Source: Doris montereyensis
Lineage: Eukaryota; Mollusca; Gastropoda; Nudibranchia; Dorididae
Reading direction: 5' to 3'
DNA length: 64,000 nucleotides
Assembly (NCBI GenBank): GCA_037039925.1
Contig: JAXRKP010000060.1
Location: 300,001-364,000 of the forward strand
Under the pieces are notes generated by a model. The model searched no databases. It saw only the letters and a program-made list of their open reading frames with translations, and was not told where the DNA came from. The translations under genes and the position numbers were made by a program. Of this stretch, positions 1 to 12,424 are shown piece by piece (positions within the stretch are counted from its first letter, which is position 1; each line of letters starts with the position of its first letter).

Positions 1-521
1 ACAACAAAGTGACCACATATTATATTTCTTTTACAAAACATGCAACATTTTATTCTACCAATGTATTGCTATGCCGTCACTCTTCATAAAACGACGAATT
101 AAATTAAGTTCTTCATGGAAATACGATTGACAAATAGGCATGCGAGTGTCGTCGGTGTTGAAGTAACAATTCACATCTTATGTACCTCATATTTTAGACT
201 AGGGCTAATAAGACTATTGCTAGGCAAAATTAATGTTGCTGCATAATCCAATCCGAACGGTTCGAAATACATCTAATATGATATATGTGTAATAGCTAGA
301 AATGTAGACTAATTTAAACAAAAACTAATTATATGGAACTTGTCAAGTTTATTAGAACAAACTACGATGTAGCTCGTGGGATTTCGCAATTTCGTTGGTG
401 ATGTTATCTATAAATTATATAGATACCTTTTCGTTTGCACGAGTAGTTATGTCAATAATATCGTGTTTCGTCCCATGAATTCCCTGTAGTGTGTGTTTTA
501 TTATCAGTGATATTTTGTATT
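1..521. other. AT-rich stretch, nothing recognised
   Basis: No conserved coding motif, RNA gene or repeat is visible on either strand. Open frames here are short and of random composition. Confidence 0.5.
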
Positions 522-712
522 GTTTTAGGGATTCCTTTTCATTTGTAATTTCGTCGGTAGTATCATCATATATAGTTTTGGGGATTCCTTTCATTTGTAA
601 TTTCGTCGGTAGTATCATCATAATAATATATAGTTTTGGGGATTCCCTTTCATTTGTAATTTCGTCGGTAGTATCATCATATATAGTTTTGGGGATTCCT
701 TCAGTTTGTAAT
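522..712. repeat. Tandem repeat, 53-58 bp units, about 3.5 copies
   Basis: Units start with GGGATTCC at about 528, 581, 639 and 692 and share TTCGTCGGTAGTATCATCAT. Unit lengths are 53, 58 and 53 bp, the last unit is partial, and the 58-bp unit has an extra AATAAT-type insertion. The - strand frame across it encodes a repeated GIPKTIYDDTTDEITNE-like peptide. Because the units are not all multiples of three, the frame is not kept, so coding use is unlikely. Confidence 0.85.
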
Positions 713-2510
713 GTTGTCACTGATCTTAGATTCCCTTCAGCGTGTGAATATTTCATGCTTCACATCATCTGCTTCAATTGATGCAGAGAGGATTAAATTG
801 CTATGGACTTATTGCAATCTGAGGCAAGCAGAAGTTAAGTTTTTCAACACTGTTCATAAGTTTACTTCGTGCCTTCTAATTCTGAAATTTGTTTTCCACA
901 ACGTTGAACTCTTATTAAGAAAGATACTTCACTCTCCCCTCTTCACTCAATTCAAGTGTAATTGAGTATCCAGATATGGGAAGAGAAATATCTTGTCTGA
1001 GTGAAGTACGAAGCGCCTAACACTAACAGGCTGCAGTAATGTATAATCCACATAAGCTGAGAAGAGTTATGAACGAAATGGTCTAATAAGAAATAAGTCG
1101 TGTACAACTTGACCTTGGGCAGGGATACGGACTATAAATCCATATTTATCTCTTTTTGAACAAATGTATTTTTATCACATTATTATCGATAGCTAAAATA
1201 ATGTTATTGAAGTTGCACAAAGTCGCTGTTCCTTTTCTTTTTTTATGATGTTATTTTGAACAATATGACTTTTGGATAGTGGTGTATGTGCTGCTTGATA
1301 CGTATATATGCATTTTGGTTTTCTCTTTTGTGTCGTTTTGCTTCGTGTATAATGAGTGTGTGCACAAGAGAGATGGAAGGGGGGGGGGGACAGGGAAGAT
1401 GAGAGGTTTTTTTTAGTTTATTTGTCTTAGTAACGACTACTTTACTCCGTAAAATTGACAGAACGCTGGAGAAAGGACAACAAATGTAATGATCTTTGTC
1501 TAAAGTACCCCTCCCCCTCCCCCCAACATCATTTTACAAATCACGACATCGCTAAGACAGTGCGTAAGGACACATTTACATGAAAGGCACTGTATGGCTC
1601 AAATTTACCCGTACCAAAAAAAGTACATCCGATATAGTAGGCATCCCAAAAATGGACAAAAGTACAAATTACTCGTGTATGTAGAAAGATTGCATTTACA
1701 AACTTTGTATGTTTGCTTGTCATGATGATTACTATGATACAAAGCAGTTTTACAGATTCTACTAGATGTTGAAAGGGGTAATTATGCGAAGAAATAGACA
1801 AGGAAGTTAGATCTGGGAAGTTCTATTGATTCACCTTTTTATGTGCATTTGATTGAAGAAAATCCTGAAAAAATATCAATATTATATTACATGGTTTGCT
1901 TACTCAAAGAGCGAAGAATTCTTGGAACATCATGAACGGTGAGGTGGTCTGAGTCTTATTTCTCTGGTAGATGTCAATCTTGTCTCTGTAGGTAAAGCAA
2001 TGTCACCTTATAGAACTTTGACGTGTGGTGTACCGCAGATGTTTGTACGTGATCCTTTTTACATTACGGTATATTGAAAAGCAAGTTTGACATGAATTTT
2101 AAAATTTTAACGCTGATGATTTACAACTCTATAAAACTAACATGGTGACAAAATTCTTACATTGGTCTCAAATATGAAGGTGTATTGTGTAGAGGAAGTG
2201 GAGATCTGGATGGTAAGCAACACATTTGATTTAAATCATGAGAAACAAAAAAAGAAAATGAATGTATACCCATAAAGATCCCAGCAGTTGTAAAAGAGCT
2301 ACCAATTTAGTATTCAAATAAATAGCAAGTTCTTTGTATTTGAAAATGTAGTCAAGAATTCCAGCCTTTTAGATGGGGATACTGGTATATTTATATCGCC
2401 ATTCATTTTCAATTTACACAAGAATCTTTATTTTCAATTCAGAAAGATAGCAAATGTCAGAAAGTATCTCTCAGATGAGACATCAAAGCACAGGTCACTA
2501 CTCTAAATCA
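713..2510. other. Non-coding stretch, nothing recognised
   Basis: AT-rich DNA with a short G run near 1380 and a C-rich run near 1510. No conserved exon or repeat family is identified. Confidence 0.45.
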
Positions 2511-2512
2511 TG

Positions 2513-2585
2513 ATAGTAGTAATAATAAATAGCATTTAAATAGCGCACATCCACAGTTGTGCTTTAGGCACTTTACAATAAAAAA
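2513..2585 (-). mobile_element. 3' tail of a CR1/L2-like LINE, reverse orientation
   Basis: About 65 bp here is an essentially perfect reverse complement of the LINE tail at 3262-3330, including GCGCACATCCACAGTTGTGC and the short TAATAATAAT end. The tail architecture (a 'GTAAAGTGC...GCGCTATTTAAATGC' block, then ATT repeats) is typical of CR1/L2-group LINE 3' ends. It may be a second copy in opposite orientation or one arm of a foldback structure. Confidence 0.6.
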
Positions 2586-2689
2586 TTTTTTATATTTTTA
2601 TATAATTTTTTATAATTTTATATTAAAAATGTCCATATGACGTATACATCATATCCAGGCGTATCAGAATACTCTAATACCTCCCTAAC

Positions 2690-3340
2690 TTGACTACCGG
2701 TACTGTAACTCTCTGCTTTTCGATCTTCCAAAGATTTCTTTTAATCGTCCACAGCTTGTACAAAACCATGCTGCACGATGGACGTGTGAGCAACGAAAAC
2801 TCTACCACATAACACCCTTACTCAAAGTCCTTCGCTGGCTTCCAGTTGAACAGATGATTGGATATAAAAATGCTCAGTTATAAGTAAGTGCTTTAAACAT
2901 ATTATTTGCGATTCATTAAAGATTTACACGCCTTCTAGTAGATTTAAATCCACTGATGATAAAAACATCGTTTTAATTAGACCTAGTAGGAAAAAATATT
3001 GTGGTTGCTACTCTTTTTCATACTCTGGGCCATTATTGTGGAATAAGCTGCCGAAAATTTGGAAAGAAATAATGTTTTAAAAGAAAACTTAAGCATTATC
3101 ACGTTTGTATAGCTTACTTGAAATTGCTAGTATATAGATCTATATCATTGTTAATATTTAATCGACTTGTTTTAATTGACCAGTTTAAAAAGAAAGTTTT
3201 GTTGCATAATTGACTATATATGTAACACTGTGTACATGTAGACGTGTTGATTGCCCTTTTTTTATTGTAAAGTGCCTAAAGCACAACTGTGGATGTGCGC
3301 TATTTAAATGCTATTTATTATTACTATTATAATTATATTT
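2690..3340 (+). mobile_element. CR1/L2-like LINE 3' fragment
   Basis: Translation in shifting + frames gives the hallmark end of a CR1-group reverse transcriptase ORF: a QNHAAR-like motif near 2760, ITPLLKVLRWLPV at about 2810-2850, and a PLLWNKLPK-like motif near 3030-3060. These match the conserved order 'QNAAAR...HITP.L..LHWLPV...LWN.LP'. Several stops and frame changes show decay. It ends in the conserved tail at 3262-3330 and then (ATT)n. Confidence 0.75.
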
Positions 3341-3341
3341 A

Positions 3342-3408
<67 letters not shown>
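3340..3408 (+). repeat. (ATT)n microsatellite / LINE tail
   Basis: Nearly pure ATT repeats directly follow the conserved LINE tail. Such trinucleotide tails are typical of CR1/L2-group insertions. Confidence 0.9.
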
Positions 3409-3410
3409 GG

Positions 3411-3645
3411 ATCAACTATGGAATGCTCAAACTGTAGAGGATATCACTACCTAACGTACCAGGAAAGGTGTATGCTGGATATGACACTAAGGAAAAGAGT
3501 AGAGGATCAGATTGAAGAACATCAGAGTGGATTTAGACCAGGAAGAAGTGGACAAGACCACATATTTACAATTAGACAAATAATAGAAAAATTCCTTGAG
3601 AGAAACATTGACTTGCACCTGTGTATTATAGACCTAGAAAAGGCA
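3411..3645 (+). pseudogene. LINE reverse transcriptase, N-terminal part
   Basis: The + frame reads RVEDQIEEHQSGFRPGRS, then DHIFTIRQIIEKF and IIDLEKA. This is the RT domain 1-2 signature of a non-LTR retrotransposon ('..DxxxEEQxGFRxGRSxxDxIFxxRQ..', '..DLEKAFD'). The aspartate-containing FDT expected next is lost where unrelated sequence begins. The rest of the same RT resumes at about 4755, so this is the left half of an interrupted element. The exact LINE clade was not resolved. Confidence 0.8.
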
Positions 3646-4754
3646 TTGTACACTATGGCATTCCTTAAAAGAACACAATGTAGAGCAGAATTTAAGCGGT
3701 TAATCGCCGATTGTGACCTGGACTGGCGAGTTTTGGACCAAAAGGTTGATTTTCTGTTCTTTCCATATTCGGGTAGAACAATCATTTATCTACAAGTTCA
3801 TGGCAGAAAAATGTCCATAAGACGTATACATTTTTTTTTATTATAAAATATTTTGTAGGCGAGGGTAGGTAAAAACAATTAAGATTTGACATAAATCATC
3901 CTAACACTGACTGAGAAAATGGCAGTAAAAACCCGTATATTGGCGGTTAATCGCCGATTCTGGCAACACACGATATTTGACCTCGTTTTACCGACACCGA
4001 TATGCGCGTCTCCCATCGCTGTGTGATATAAGAGGCGTTGCGCGTCAGTGTGTATGTAAACATCGCGCACAAGCATAGGATATAGAGGAAAAAACCCAAA
4101 AAAATGGTCATTTCGACGTCTGTTTTCACAACAGTACACATCTAAATCTAGATTTATAATCCTATTTACATAAGTAACAATGCCAGAGACTATCGAAAGA
4201 GTAAGGGGGCTGCTACAACAAGGAAACCCGTCTGAAGCGTTTGTTTTGTGTTATTTTCTATTGATTTTTTTACTTGCATTTTTCTCGAAACGTAGTTTTT
4301 CCACACTAAAATTCTATCTCCTCCTCCATTTACCGAACGATTTGTATTACATTTGGCACACATATTCCTCTTGTCAATGTTAATAGAATGACGTTTTTAA
4401 AATATATATTGTAAACGGTTTGAGAAAAAAATTACCAGTTTAAAAAGTTTAATAATTATATTTTTTTTTATCCAAAATATCGAAAAAAACCGACGTCACT
4501 CTTTAGATATTGAATGGAAAAGACGACTGACACAGGTTTTGAGTGATTTTATTCATAACTAAAGGAAGAGATAGATTTTGAAAACTTGAGTCAAAATCCA
4601 AGATGGCAACCGTTTCTATGGCAACCAGGGACGCTACAAACTTTCCAATGATATAAAATGACTGTATTTTGACAGTTACTCATGTACATACTAAAAGCAA
4701 AAACCTAAACTCAAAAGCAAAAAAATATAAAACTTCTGGTGCCCCCCCCCCCCT
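3646..4754. mobile_element. ~1.1-kb insertion inside the LINE RT
   Basis: The RT protein breaks after LEKA and resumes at IEAIKSFYNK; in intact relatives this gap is about 20 residues, but here it is about 1.1 kb. The inserted DNA has a 17-bp direct repeat (GCGGTTAATCGCCGATT) at 3696-3712 and 3943-3959, a CpG-richer part at 3960-4060, and a C run at 4741-4753. No transposase or clear terminal repeats were found, so its class is unknown. Confidence 0.5.
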
Positions 4755-5610
4755 CTTAATAGAAGCCATTAAAAGTTTTTACAATAAACCAACATGAGCA
4801 GTGAGAGTAGCTGGAAACATATCTGCAAAATTTGATGTAGATATAGGAGTAAGACAGGGGTGTATCGTAAGTCCTCTTTTGTTTATCACATCTATGGATT
4901 CAGTCGCAAAGGCATCCTCAAAAATTAAGAAACTGAATGTAGGTATGGGGAAGCTCAAACCAGTAAATGTATCAATGCTTTCATTTGCCGATGATTTAGT
5001 TCTGTTTGGAAAATCAGAATGTGACCTTCAGTCAATATCAACATTATGAACAATGAACTAAATAAAGAGGAATTAGAGTAAATGCAAAGAAAACCAAAAC
5101 AATGCTAGTAACTAGGAAAGCTAAAACACAAAATCTTAAATTGGGCAGGAGAATTTAGAACAAGTTCAAAGCTACAATTACCTAGGAGTAATGATTAACT
5201 CAGAGGGAAAACGAAGAGAAGAAATTAGCCAGAGAATCCAAAAGGCAAGTGCAATATATAACCATCTAGGAAAGGCATTTGTAGGAAAACAAGAATTGTC
5301 AACAAAAACCAAAATGGCAGTATACAATAGTTTTTATTGTCCTACTCTCCTCTATGGCAGCGAAACCTGGACCTTAGATAGTAGAGAATACAGTAGAGTA
5401 CAGGCAGCTGAAATGAAATATCTAAGAAGAGTAGTAGGGAAAACTAAAAGAGACAAAATCAGAAACACAACAATAAGAGATCAAACCAAAGCAGATGGTA
5501 TAAAAACTAAGATAGAAATAAATCAATTGCAATGGTTTAGGCATGTAAACAGAATGAATGACAATAGAATAGCTAAATCAGTTTACAATGCTAAAGCCCA
5601 AAGGTAAAAG
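4755..5610 (+). pseudogene. LINE reverse transcriptase, C-terminal part
   Basis: The + frames give IEAIKSFYNK, DIGVRQGCIVSPLLF (RT domain 4), SFADDLVLFG (the catalytic F-ADD box, about 4983-5010), LGVMINSEG (primer-grip region), LLYGSETWTL and the C-terminal EMKYLRRVVGKTKRDKIRN block, ending with QLQWFRHVNRM. Frame breaks occur at about 4796 and 5046-5190. It continues the element at 3411-3645. A (TTA)n tract follows, as expected for a 3' tail. Confidence 0.85.
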
Positions 5611-5805
5611 ACCAAAAAGTAGACCTCGAGAAAGTGTGAAGAAGATATAAAAGAGACATTGAAGCATAGAAATTTAACATTGGAAGGAAGCTGAAAATAC
5701 CAGGACAAGACATCCTGGAGAAAGATCAACCCAGGTATCTGAATCCATACACGAAAGGTAGAATGGGAACTGATAAAGAAAGAAAAAATTATTATGACTA
5801 GGTGT

Positions 5806-5806
5806 A

Positions 5807-5863
<57 letters not shown>
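5806..5863 (+). repeat. (TTA)n microsatellite
   Basis: About 19 uninterrupted TTA/ATT repeats lie 200 bp downstream of the LINE C-terminus and are probably its tail. Confidence 0.9.
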
Positions 5864-5865
<2 letters not shown>

Positions 5866-5866
<1 letters not shown>

Positions 5867-8800
5867 TAATAATACATGTATTATCATTAATTGAATTCAA
5901 AATGTGCCTTAGATATAATAATAATAAATAATTGAACCCAAACACAACATCCGTCTCATCCTTACAAAAAGATTGGGAGGGGGAGGGGGGGAGAAAACAA
6001 GTTAAACAAAATAAAGCTAAAAAAAGAAAAAGAAAAGAAAAGAAAAGAACATTTTTAAAAAAGTAGTTATAAGACAACACACAAAACAACACAATAAAAC
6101 ACAGAAAAGGCGATCAGGTTGCATTGGCAGAAACCTGTCTGAGTTTGGAAAACCTGACTTTTATTTTATCAGATCTTGACATTGAAAATTTATATTATCA
6201 TTTGAAACTATCTCTTATTGATACATATTCCAGCTCATCAAGCGATTCATAAATATTATGTCGAAGGCAATGCTAACTGACTGAACACCATCTTCACACA
6301 CAAAAATGCAAATGGAAAAATTACGACCAGATTTCAGGAAACCGATGATGTAATTTAGGTCATGAGCTATTTTGGGCATTTTTCATCCGGGTACTAGAGT
6401 TAACGCATGCCCAGTGGACATGCGCCATCTTGTTTGTTGTGGATCGCATGTCACAGGTCGAAGTAAATACTTGGCCACTGATCCTGATGAATATCATCCC
6501 TGAAGAAACTTCTTTCAAGTGAATAGCCTGTTGTTCCCACCCATTCATTTATCATATGTAAGGATTAAAAATTGGCACAGCTCATTTCCTCAAGGCCTTA
6601 CATGACCTAATTTTATGTCTGTCTTTCTGCTGAAGTTTCAAACAGATCTACGGAATGGATCTACTGGTAGTGGTAGTGTCAGACTTCAAAGCCGACGGGA
6701 GGCATAGGGTTATGGTTAGATCTCTCCAAATTCTAGATACTGCTTGGCTATTCATGTATATCTTAATCTAGACTCTAAAAGTTAAACACAGTGGAGAATC
6801 TCGCCTTATCCAAGAGTCAGATTTTGTGACGAAGAAGAACAAGTTCAGATCTGTATCTTCTAATTAAACAGTTAATTAATCATTGCTTGCTCTGTTGGAG
6901 CATGTTGCACAGTGCCAGTAGGGTTTGAACTGGACAACCAACTCTTGATCTAGCTCTATATTGGACTTCATGATTTGCTTTTCGAGTACATGTATTGTGC
7001 ACAGGTTTTAACGTTCCTAGAATCTGTGTTTTTTTTGTAGAGGGATGATTGTTTTAAAAAAAAATAATATTGGATTATATTTTTGCAACTCCTGTTTCAG
7101 ATTCAGTCAATTTTTTAGAGAAAATTTGTTCTTGAGGTAATGACTGGAATAAACAGATCTACTTTCCATTTGCAACCCAGTAGAAATGAATGAACAGAAG
7201 GCATTCCAGTAACCTAACATAAGCCTATACTACTGTCCTGATTGTCTAGGTTTCTAAATTATCAACCCTCTTCTAATAACATTGAAGAATTTTCAGGTAA
7301 TCAATCACAATGAATTCAAATTGATATAAATTCCAATTTAAAAGTTGCCAGTCATTCATATTTTGCACATGTGTTGCGTTATCACCTGTGGTGCGATGGC
7401 TGGTTATTTCCATCCTAGAACTAGCAAACCTTGTAGCGAAGGCTGGCCTTTGCAGTCTTCCTCCAGCAAACCGTGTGGTGCTAAGACTCCATTTTCATTG
7501 ATTTTCAGTCATTGGCTCAAATTTAGCATAAAGCTAGCTTTCTGATGGGTCAGTCAATCACATTTGAGAAAATAGATATGCCATCTTCGCAGATTCAGTG
7601 AATCTTGGTAGACCTAGCATAGGAGGTGTTAGGTCTCAAGTTCAAGGTGCAAAGAATAGGCCCTTCAGTTATACAGTGAGAAATGATTTTATTGAAGTGA
7701 ATTGTCTTGACCACCCCTTTACACATTCACATGTTATCTTCTGTAAATAGTGTGGGGCTTGTGGTGTGTTATTGATACTAGAAAGATACAATGTGTTGTG
7801 ATTTAGATACAATTGTAAAAGAAGCGTTGTGGTTGCTATTCTTATGGCAGGTTTCAAAAAATGGGACCCAATGATAACTTGAACTCTTCAATTAATCTTT
7901 CTCAAAGTCTAATTGATGAATTTTCTTAAAATTTGGTCCATGTATAGCTTTGACATCGCAGAGATAAACATAATATTGTGAAATTTGCTTTCAGTTTGTG
8001 TTTTGTGAATATTTTTTGGGTGCGAACGTCCAATTAAAACTGACGGCATTTCCCTCTTTTTAATAAGTCCTTTTTCACTTTAAGGTAGGTGACGTCAACA
8101 ACCTTTTATTCTGTTTGTTTAAATTCCACGTGAAAGAGAATTGTTCAAATAAAATTTGGCGAGTTCTAAATTTTAAAAATCTTTTGCAGTGATCATGCGA
8201 GGCAGGTTTCAGATTTTCGTTATTATGTAACAACTGTTGTCTACAAATGAACACACAGTAAGGGCTGAAAAATACGTAGAAGCGCCGTTTTATGATCTGG
8301 AGTGAAAGAAAATGTATTCCTACGACCATATATCCTGTAAAAGACACGAAAACAATCATAATGAGAGTGACAATACCATGAGACTACTGTCAGTCTGCAA
8401 AACCTTATGGTCGGACAAAAAAATATTTTTTCGATCTGAGATCTAATAACAGTAATATTGCGAGGAGCTTTTTTCTCGTAGTCCATCTTGTGTAAGCCTA
8501 TTGAGAAATCATGAATTTGTTGGGGTTTTTTAATTGTCCGGTTGGCTTTACGGAATATTTTGTCTTTGGATGCCCCTGGCGGCCATGCGCTGATGTCCGC
8601 ACAAAAATGTAGATGATGATCGGCCATCAGAAAGGAGACTGTTGTCAGGTTAGATTCGGTTGCATTAGCAAAACCTGCTTTGGCTTATCGTGAGTGAAAC
8701 TTATGTAAAGAAGTCCAGCAATCAATAAGCTTTCATAATTTATTGCTTTCTAATAAATAAAGACAAGATAATTGGCAATATGGGAGGTTTAGAAGTTCAT

Positions 8801-9119
8801 TACAACAACAGTGACTCTACATCTCCACTATGCACAGTCTTCTTCGCATAACAATAGAATATTACTAAAAAAACGCATTTAAACGAGAGAGAAAATGATA
8901 CTAGTAGCACAGGTTCAAGTAGAATTCAAGATTTGTCAGCCACTGTATTCCGTGAAGCAATTATCGATCGATAAAGACACAAGTTTGTGCTAATCTAGTG
9001 GGGCGCTCTATGTGACTGTAGATAGTCGGGGGGGGGGGGGACCATTGCCGTCAAAAGCGTTCTTTTCGGTGAGGGTTTTGTTGTTGGTGCATCTCTCTCT
9101 CTCTGTATTGGCAAATATC
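5866..9119. other. AT-rich stretch without recognised gene
   Basis: Several open frames of 60-130 codons occur (for example 8241-8627 on -), but none has a recognisable family motif, codon bias or splice-consistent extension. No RNA gene was seen. Confidence 0.4.
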
Positions 9120-9480
9120 GGCTTATACGTATTGCATCCTCACTCGTTATATAAGTCGTGAAGTTTACCGTACGGTTTCAGCAGAATGGTACACACGATA
9201 AACCTGTAACACGTAATAAGGATAGTATAAAGGCGTACAATCACAGAATTTTACAAAAACGGGACAAAAAGCATCGGTTTTCATCTGGAACGCGCGAGTC
9301 ATCAGATCAACGGCAAGGCACCGGCCGTGGACTCCACGGAGGCGTCGGGGAAACACAAACACAGACTTCACATCTTATTGAGAACTAGGAAAAAGTCAGG
9401 GTACTCTCCAAACCAGATGCCCAAGCATTACGTCACTAAATAAACGCCAGGAAAACCTCGGTTGACGGACCCGTGCAGTT
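9120..9480. promoter_or_regulatory. CpG-enriched island, possible promoter or first exon
   Basis: This stretch has many more CG dinucleotides than its surroundings (clusters such as CCGTACGG, AACGCGCGAG, GCACCGGCCG, GAGGCGTCGG, TTCGCG). It holds a 76-codon + frame with no recognisable domain. It could be an unmethylated promoter, or an exon or element with different base use. Nothing proves transcription. Confidence 0.25.
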
Positions 9481-9864
9481 CGCGTAGCATTATGTTACTG
9501 GCATCGAACCTAGAATTTTCAGTTATGACCCATGACTGCAAAACATGGCTTTTAAAAACTAATTTACTCACCTCACAGTCCTTGCTATCTCTTAAAGTCA
9601 TATATCTGGAATCCTCAGGTTCTAAGCTTTAACATGGTATATAACACTTGTAAGAAATATAACATGTACATTTTAACAAAAGAGGGAAATGGGGGTGGAC
9701 CGTTTTGTGAAACCCGCCTTATGTAAATTGACCACAGTTGCCAATCATATTCTGCTCTTTATTTATCATGGCTTTGGAGCAGCTCTTCCAAAACCAACTA
9801 TATATTGTTGGGCTAATTAATAACAACTTTAAGAATGTATAGCTTTCACGTCTAAAAATCATGA

Positions 9865-10113
9865 ATTGAAGGGGTCATTTCAGTGGTGTGCCTAAGTCAA
9901 AATTACGCCATTTAGAGAAAATTGACAAAAGTCGTAGACTTTGGCACTGTTGCCTTTTGAATTTCAAGTTTCAAATGACTGTAAACGTGATGCATTTTCA
10001 TCACATCACTTTCACACTTTTCAGGAAGCATGATTTCCTTTTTATTCCCATGGGTTATCTCTTTTGTTTTTCACGAAAATGAACAGGCACATTATTGAAA
10101 TGACCCCTTCAAT
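9865..10113. mobile_element. 249-bp MITE-like element with 28-bp TIRs
   Basis: The left end (ATTGAAGGGGTCATTTCA..., 9865-9892) and the right end (10086-10113) are reverse complements at 25 of 28 positions. The interior is AT-rich and non-coding, as in a miniature non-autonomous DNA transposon. The target-site duplication is not clear, so the superfamily is unknown. Confidence 0.65.
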
Positions 10114-11169
10114 CATAAAGTTACATGAAATTTTAATCCATAACATGCCACGAACAACATTTTCACGCCATTAGGCCTAGGTCACCATGCACGCTGGCAT
10201 GTGAGAATAGGGCAGGCAAAGTAAATTGAACACCCTATGTGTAATGAAATACACAGGTTAACTTACACATATATATTTATATATGTTTTGCCCCGTACAT
10301 GGGAGAAATTGCAAATAATCCAACAGATCTGTGGGGGGTAGTACTTTCGTTAGATGTCTACTTTTTTAATTTCACTGGTCTGTAAAATTCAATGAGAAGT
10401 AAACATAAAACATGCCAGCAAGGATGTAACTCTGTCTTGTTTTTCAGGAATTTAAGTTTATCAATAGATCTATCTACCTCCTTAGTGTCCTCCTTCCTTT
10501 ATTTTTTTTGCAGCCTGTTTTGTTTTTTATTATTTCATTCTCCACTATTTGTATTATATCTCTGTGAATGAAATATACAGGATGTAAATCTTTCAGATTT
10601 CCTCTGATTTCAGATTATTTGAGGTTTTCTAGTTTTAACATATATTTCTCTTAAGTTTCTCTTTTTCTTCCCTTTTACTAAAATACTTTTCTATGTTCGC
10701 TGTTATTAATAGGTGAGACGGTTTAGTAAACCAGGATAAAAATCCCGACTCCAGGCCCATCGCCAATTTTCATACTAATCATAAACGGAAGCAGACTGCT
10801 TTATTTTAGCTTTTATTTTCACGACAAACTATAATTTTCACACTGATCTGTGAAGCCCTATTACTAATTACTCAAAAAAGAAGATTTCAGATTTAAAAAT
10901 CGATACCTTCTTTACTTCTTTTCAGATTTTTCAGTCTGAAATCTACAAATGCATTTGTTGTGGAAATCTTTCGCGAAAGGATTTTAGGACAGATTTAGAC
11001 AATGTTGAGATGCACTGACTTACCTCTCTGCAGTCGTACGGTTCAGTTGTGAATGTGACCTGCGGTCGGATGATTTTTCATTCCAGGAAAATCGAATCAA
11101 AGTTTTTAAATTTCCTTTTACGTTATTTGTGATTCATGTTATAATCCTATTTGTGAGTTATTGTGATTT

Positions 11170-11640
11170 AATAGTCTAATCTAAGATTAAGACCGATCTG
11201 CTTGAGTGAAATGGCCTAGATTCTAGATCTAGATTTTTATTATGAGGCTTTACATCCCTAGATCTAAGCCGTAGCTTTCCCTAGGCCATAGCTTGGGTTA
11301 GTATATCAGCATATATAAATAGATCTAGCTTGTTGACAGATTTAAATTATTTTTCTCGGGGTTCCAAAGAAATTGAGATCTAGATTCTAGTCGGATAGAG
11401 AGATCTTGAAAACAAGCACACATATGTTGTTGATCTAGCTTCTTCTAGATATATGCTATTTTATGATAGATCTGGATACAATTTAGTAAGATCTAGATAA
11501 GAAATATCTAAATCTAAGTTTCTTCTTGAAACTATGAGACTAGATTTAGATTACTAGGTCTAGAATTTGTCGCACCCATTTTCTTCAAAAATTTAGTAGG
11601 TTAGATCTAAAGTAAGATTTCTAGATCTACTTTGTAGAAT
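11170..11640. repeat. AGATCTAG-rich island
   Basis: The palindromic words AGATCT, TCTAGA and GATCTAG recur many times within 470 bp. A similar island lies at 15480-15770, with smaller ones near 55510, 58680, 59010 and 59250. No coding content is seen. Confidence 0.6.
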
Positions 11641-11689
11641 TTTGCTATAACTGTTATAATAATGGTAGTGTTAATTGCTACATAGTGAG

Positions 11690-12235
11690 GATCATAATGT
11701 GGTGGGTGGTTGGTTGTTGGTTGGAGGGTGTTGCAATTGGGATCATAATGTGGTGGGTTGTTGGTTGGAGGGTGTTGCTGGTGAGATCATAATGTGGTGG
11801 GTTGTTGGTTGGAGGGTGTTGCTGGTGAGATCATAATGTGGTGGGTAGTTGGTTGGAGGGTGTTGCTGGTGAGATCATAATGTGGTGGGTAGTTGGTTGG
11901 AGGGTGTTGCTGGTGAGATCATAATGTGGTGGGTAGTTGGTTGGAGGGTGTTGCTGGTGAGATCATAATGTGGTGGGTTGTTGGTTGGAGGGTGTTGCTG
12001 GTGATATCATAATGTGGTGGGTTGTTGGTTGGAGGGTGTTGCTGGTGAGATCATAATGTGGTGGGTAGTTGGTTGGACGGTGTTGCTGGTGAGATCATAA
12101 TGTGGTGGGTTGTTGGTTGGATGTGGTGGGTTGTTGGTGTTGCTGGTGATATCATAATGTGGTGGGTTGTTGGTTGGAGGGTGTTGCTGGTGAGATCATA
12201 ATCATGTGGTGGTTGGTTGGAGGGTGTTGCTGGAA
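11690..12235 (+). repeat. 44-bp minisatellite, about 12 copies
   Basis: The unit begins GATCATAATGTGGTGGGTTG and contains GGAGGGTGTTGCTGGTGA. Most copies are exactly 44 bp with single-base variants (GTTGTTGG or GTAGTTGG). The first and the last two or three copies are diverged or rearranged. The strand shown is G/T-rich and C-poor. It lies wholly inside the TIR element. Confidence 0.95.
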
Positions 12236-12424
12236 AACGTTTGCTCGAGAAAGCAAGTCATGTTCACGGAAGAGCACGGGTAGCGGTATACATCTGGCTG
12301 GAAGTAGCGCTTTCGATAGATCTGACTGGAAAAAGTTTGCTTGAGAAAGCGAAGCATGTTCACAGAAGTGGAAGAGCTCGCGATCCACTCTGTATATATT
12401 CTCCAAACGCAGAAGAGCTACCAA

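Noticed and set aside
415..756. Repeat protein with GIPKTIYDD units on the - strand
   Set aside because: It follows the DNA tandem repeat. Unit lengths of 53 and 58 bp do not keep one frame, and no flanking exon or signal supports a gene.
8241..8627. 128-codon - strand frame as a gene
   Set aside because: No recognisable domain or splice-consistent neighbours; composition fits random AT-rich DNA.
11690..12235. Regular repeats resembling a CRISPR array
   Set aside because: Units are contiguous 44-bp tandem copies without distinct spacers, inside a TIR element, in eukaryotic DNA.
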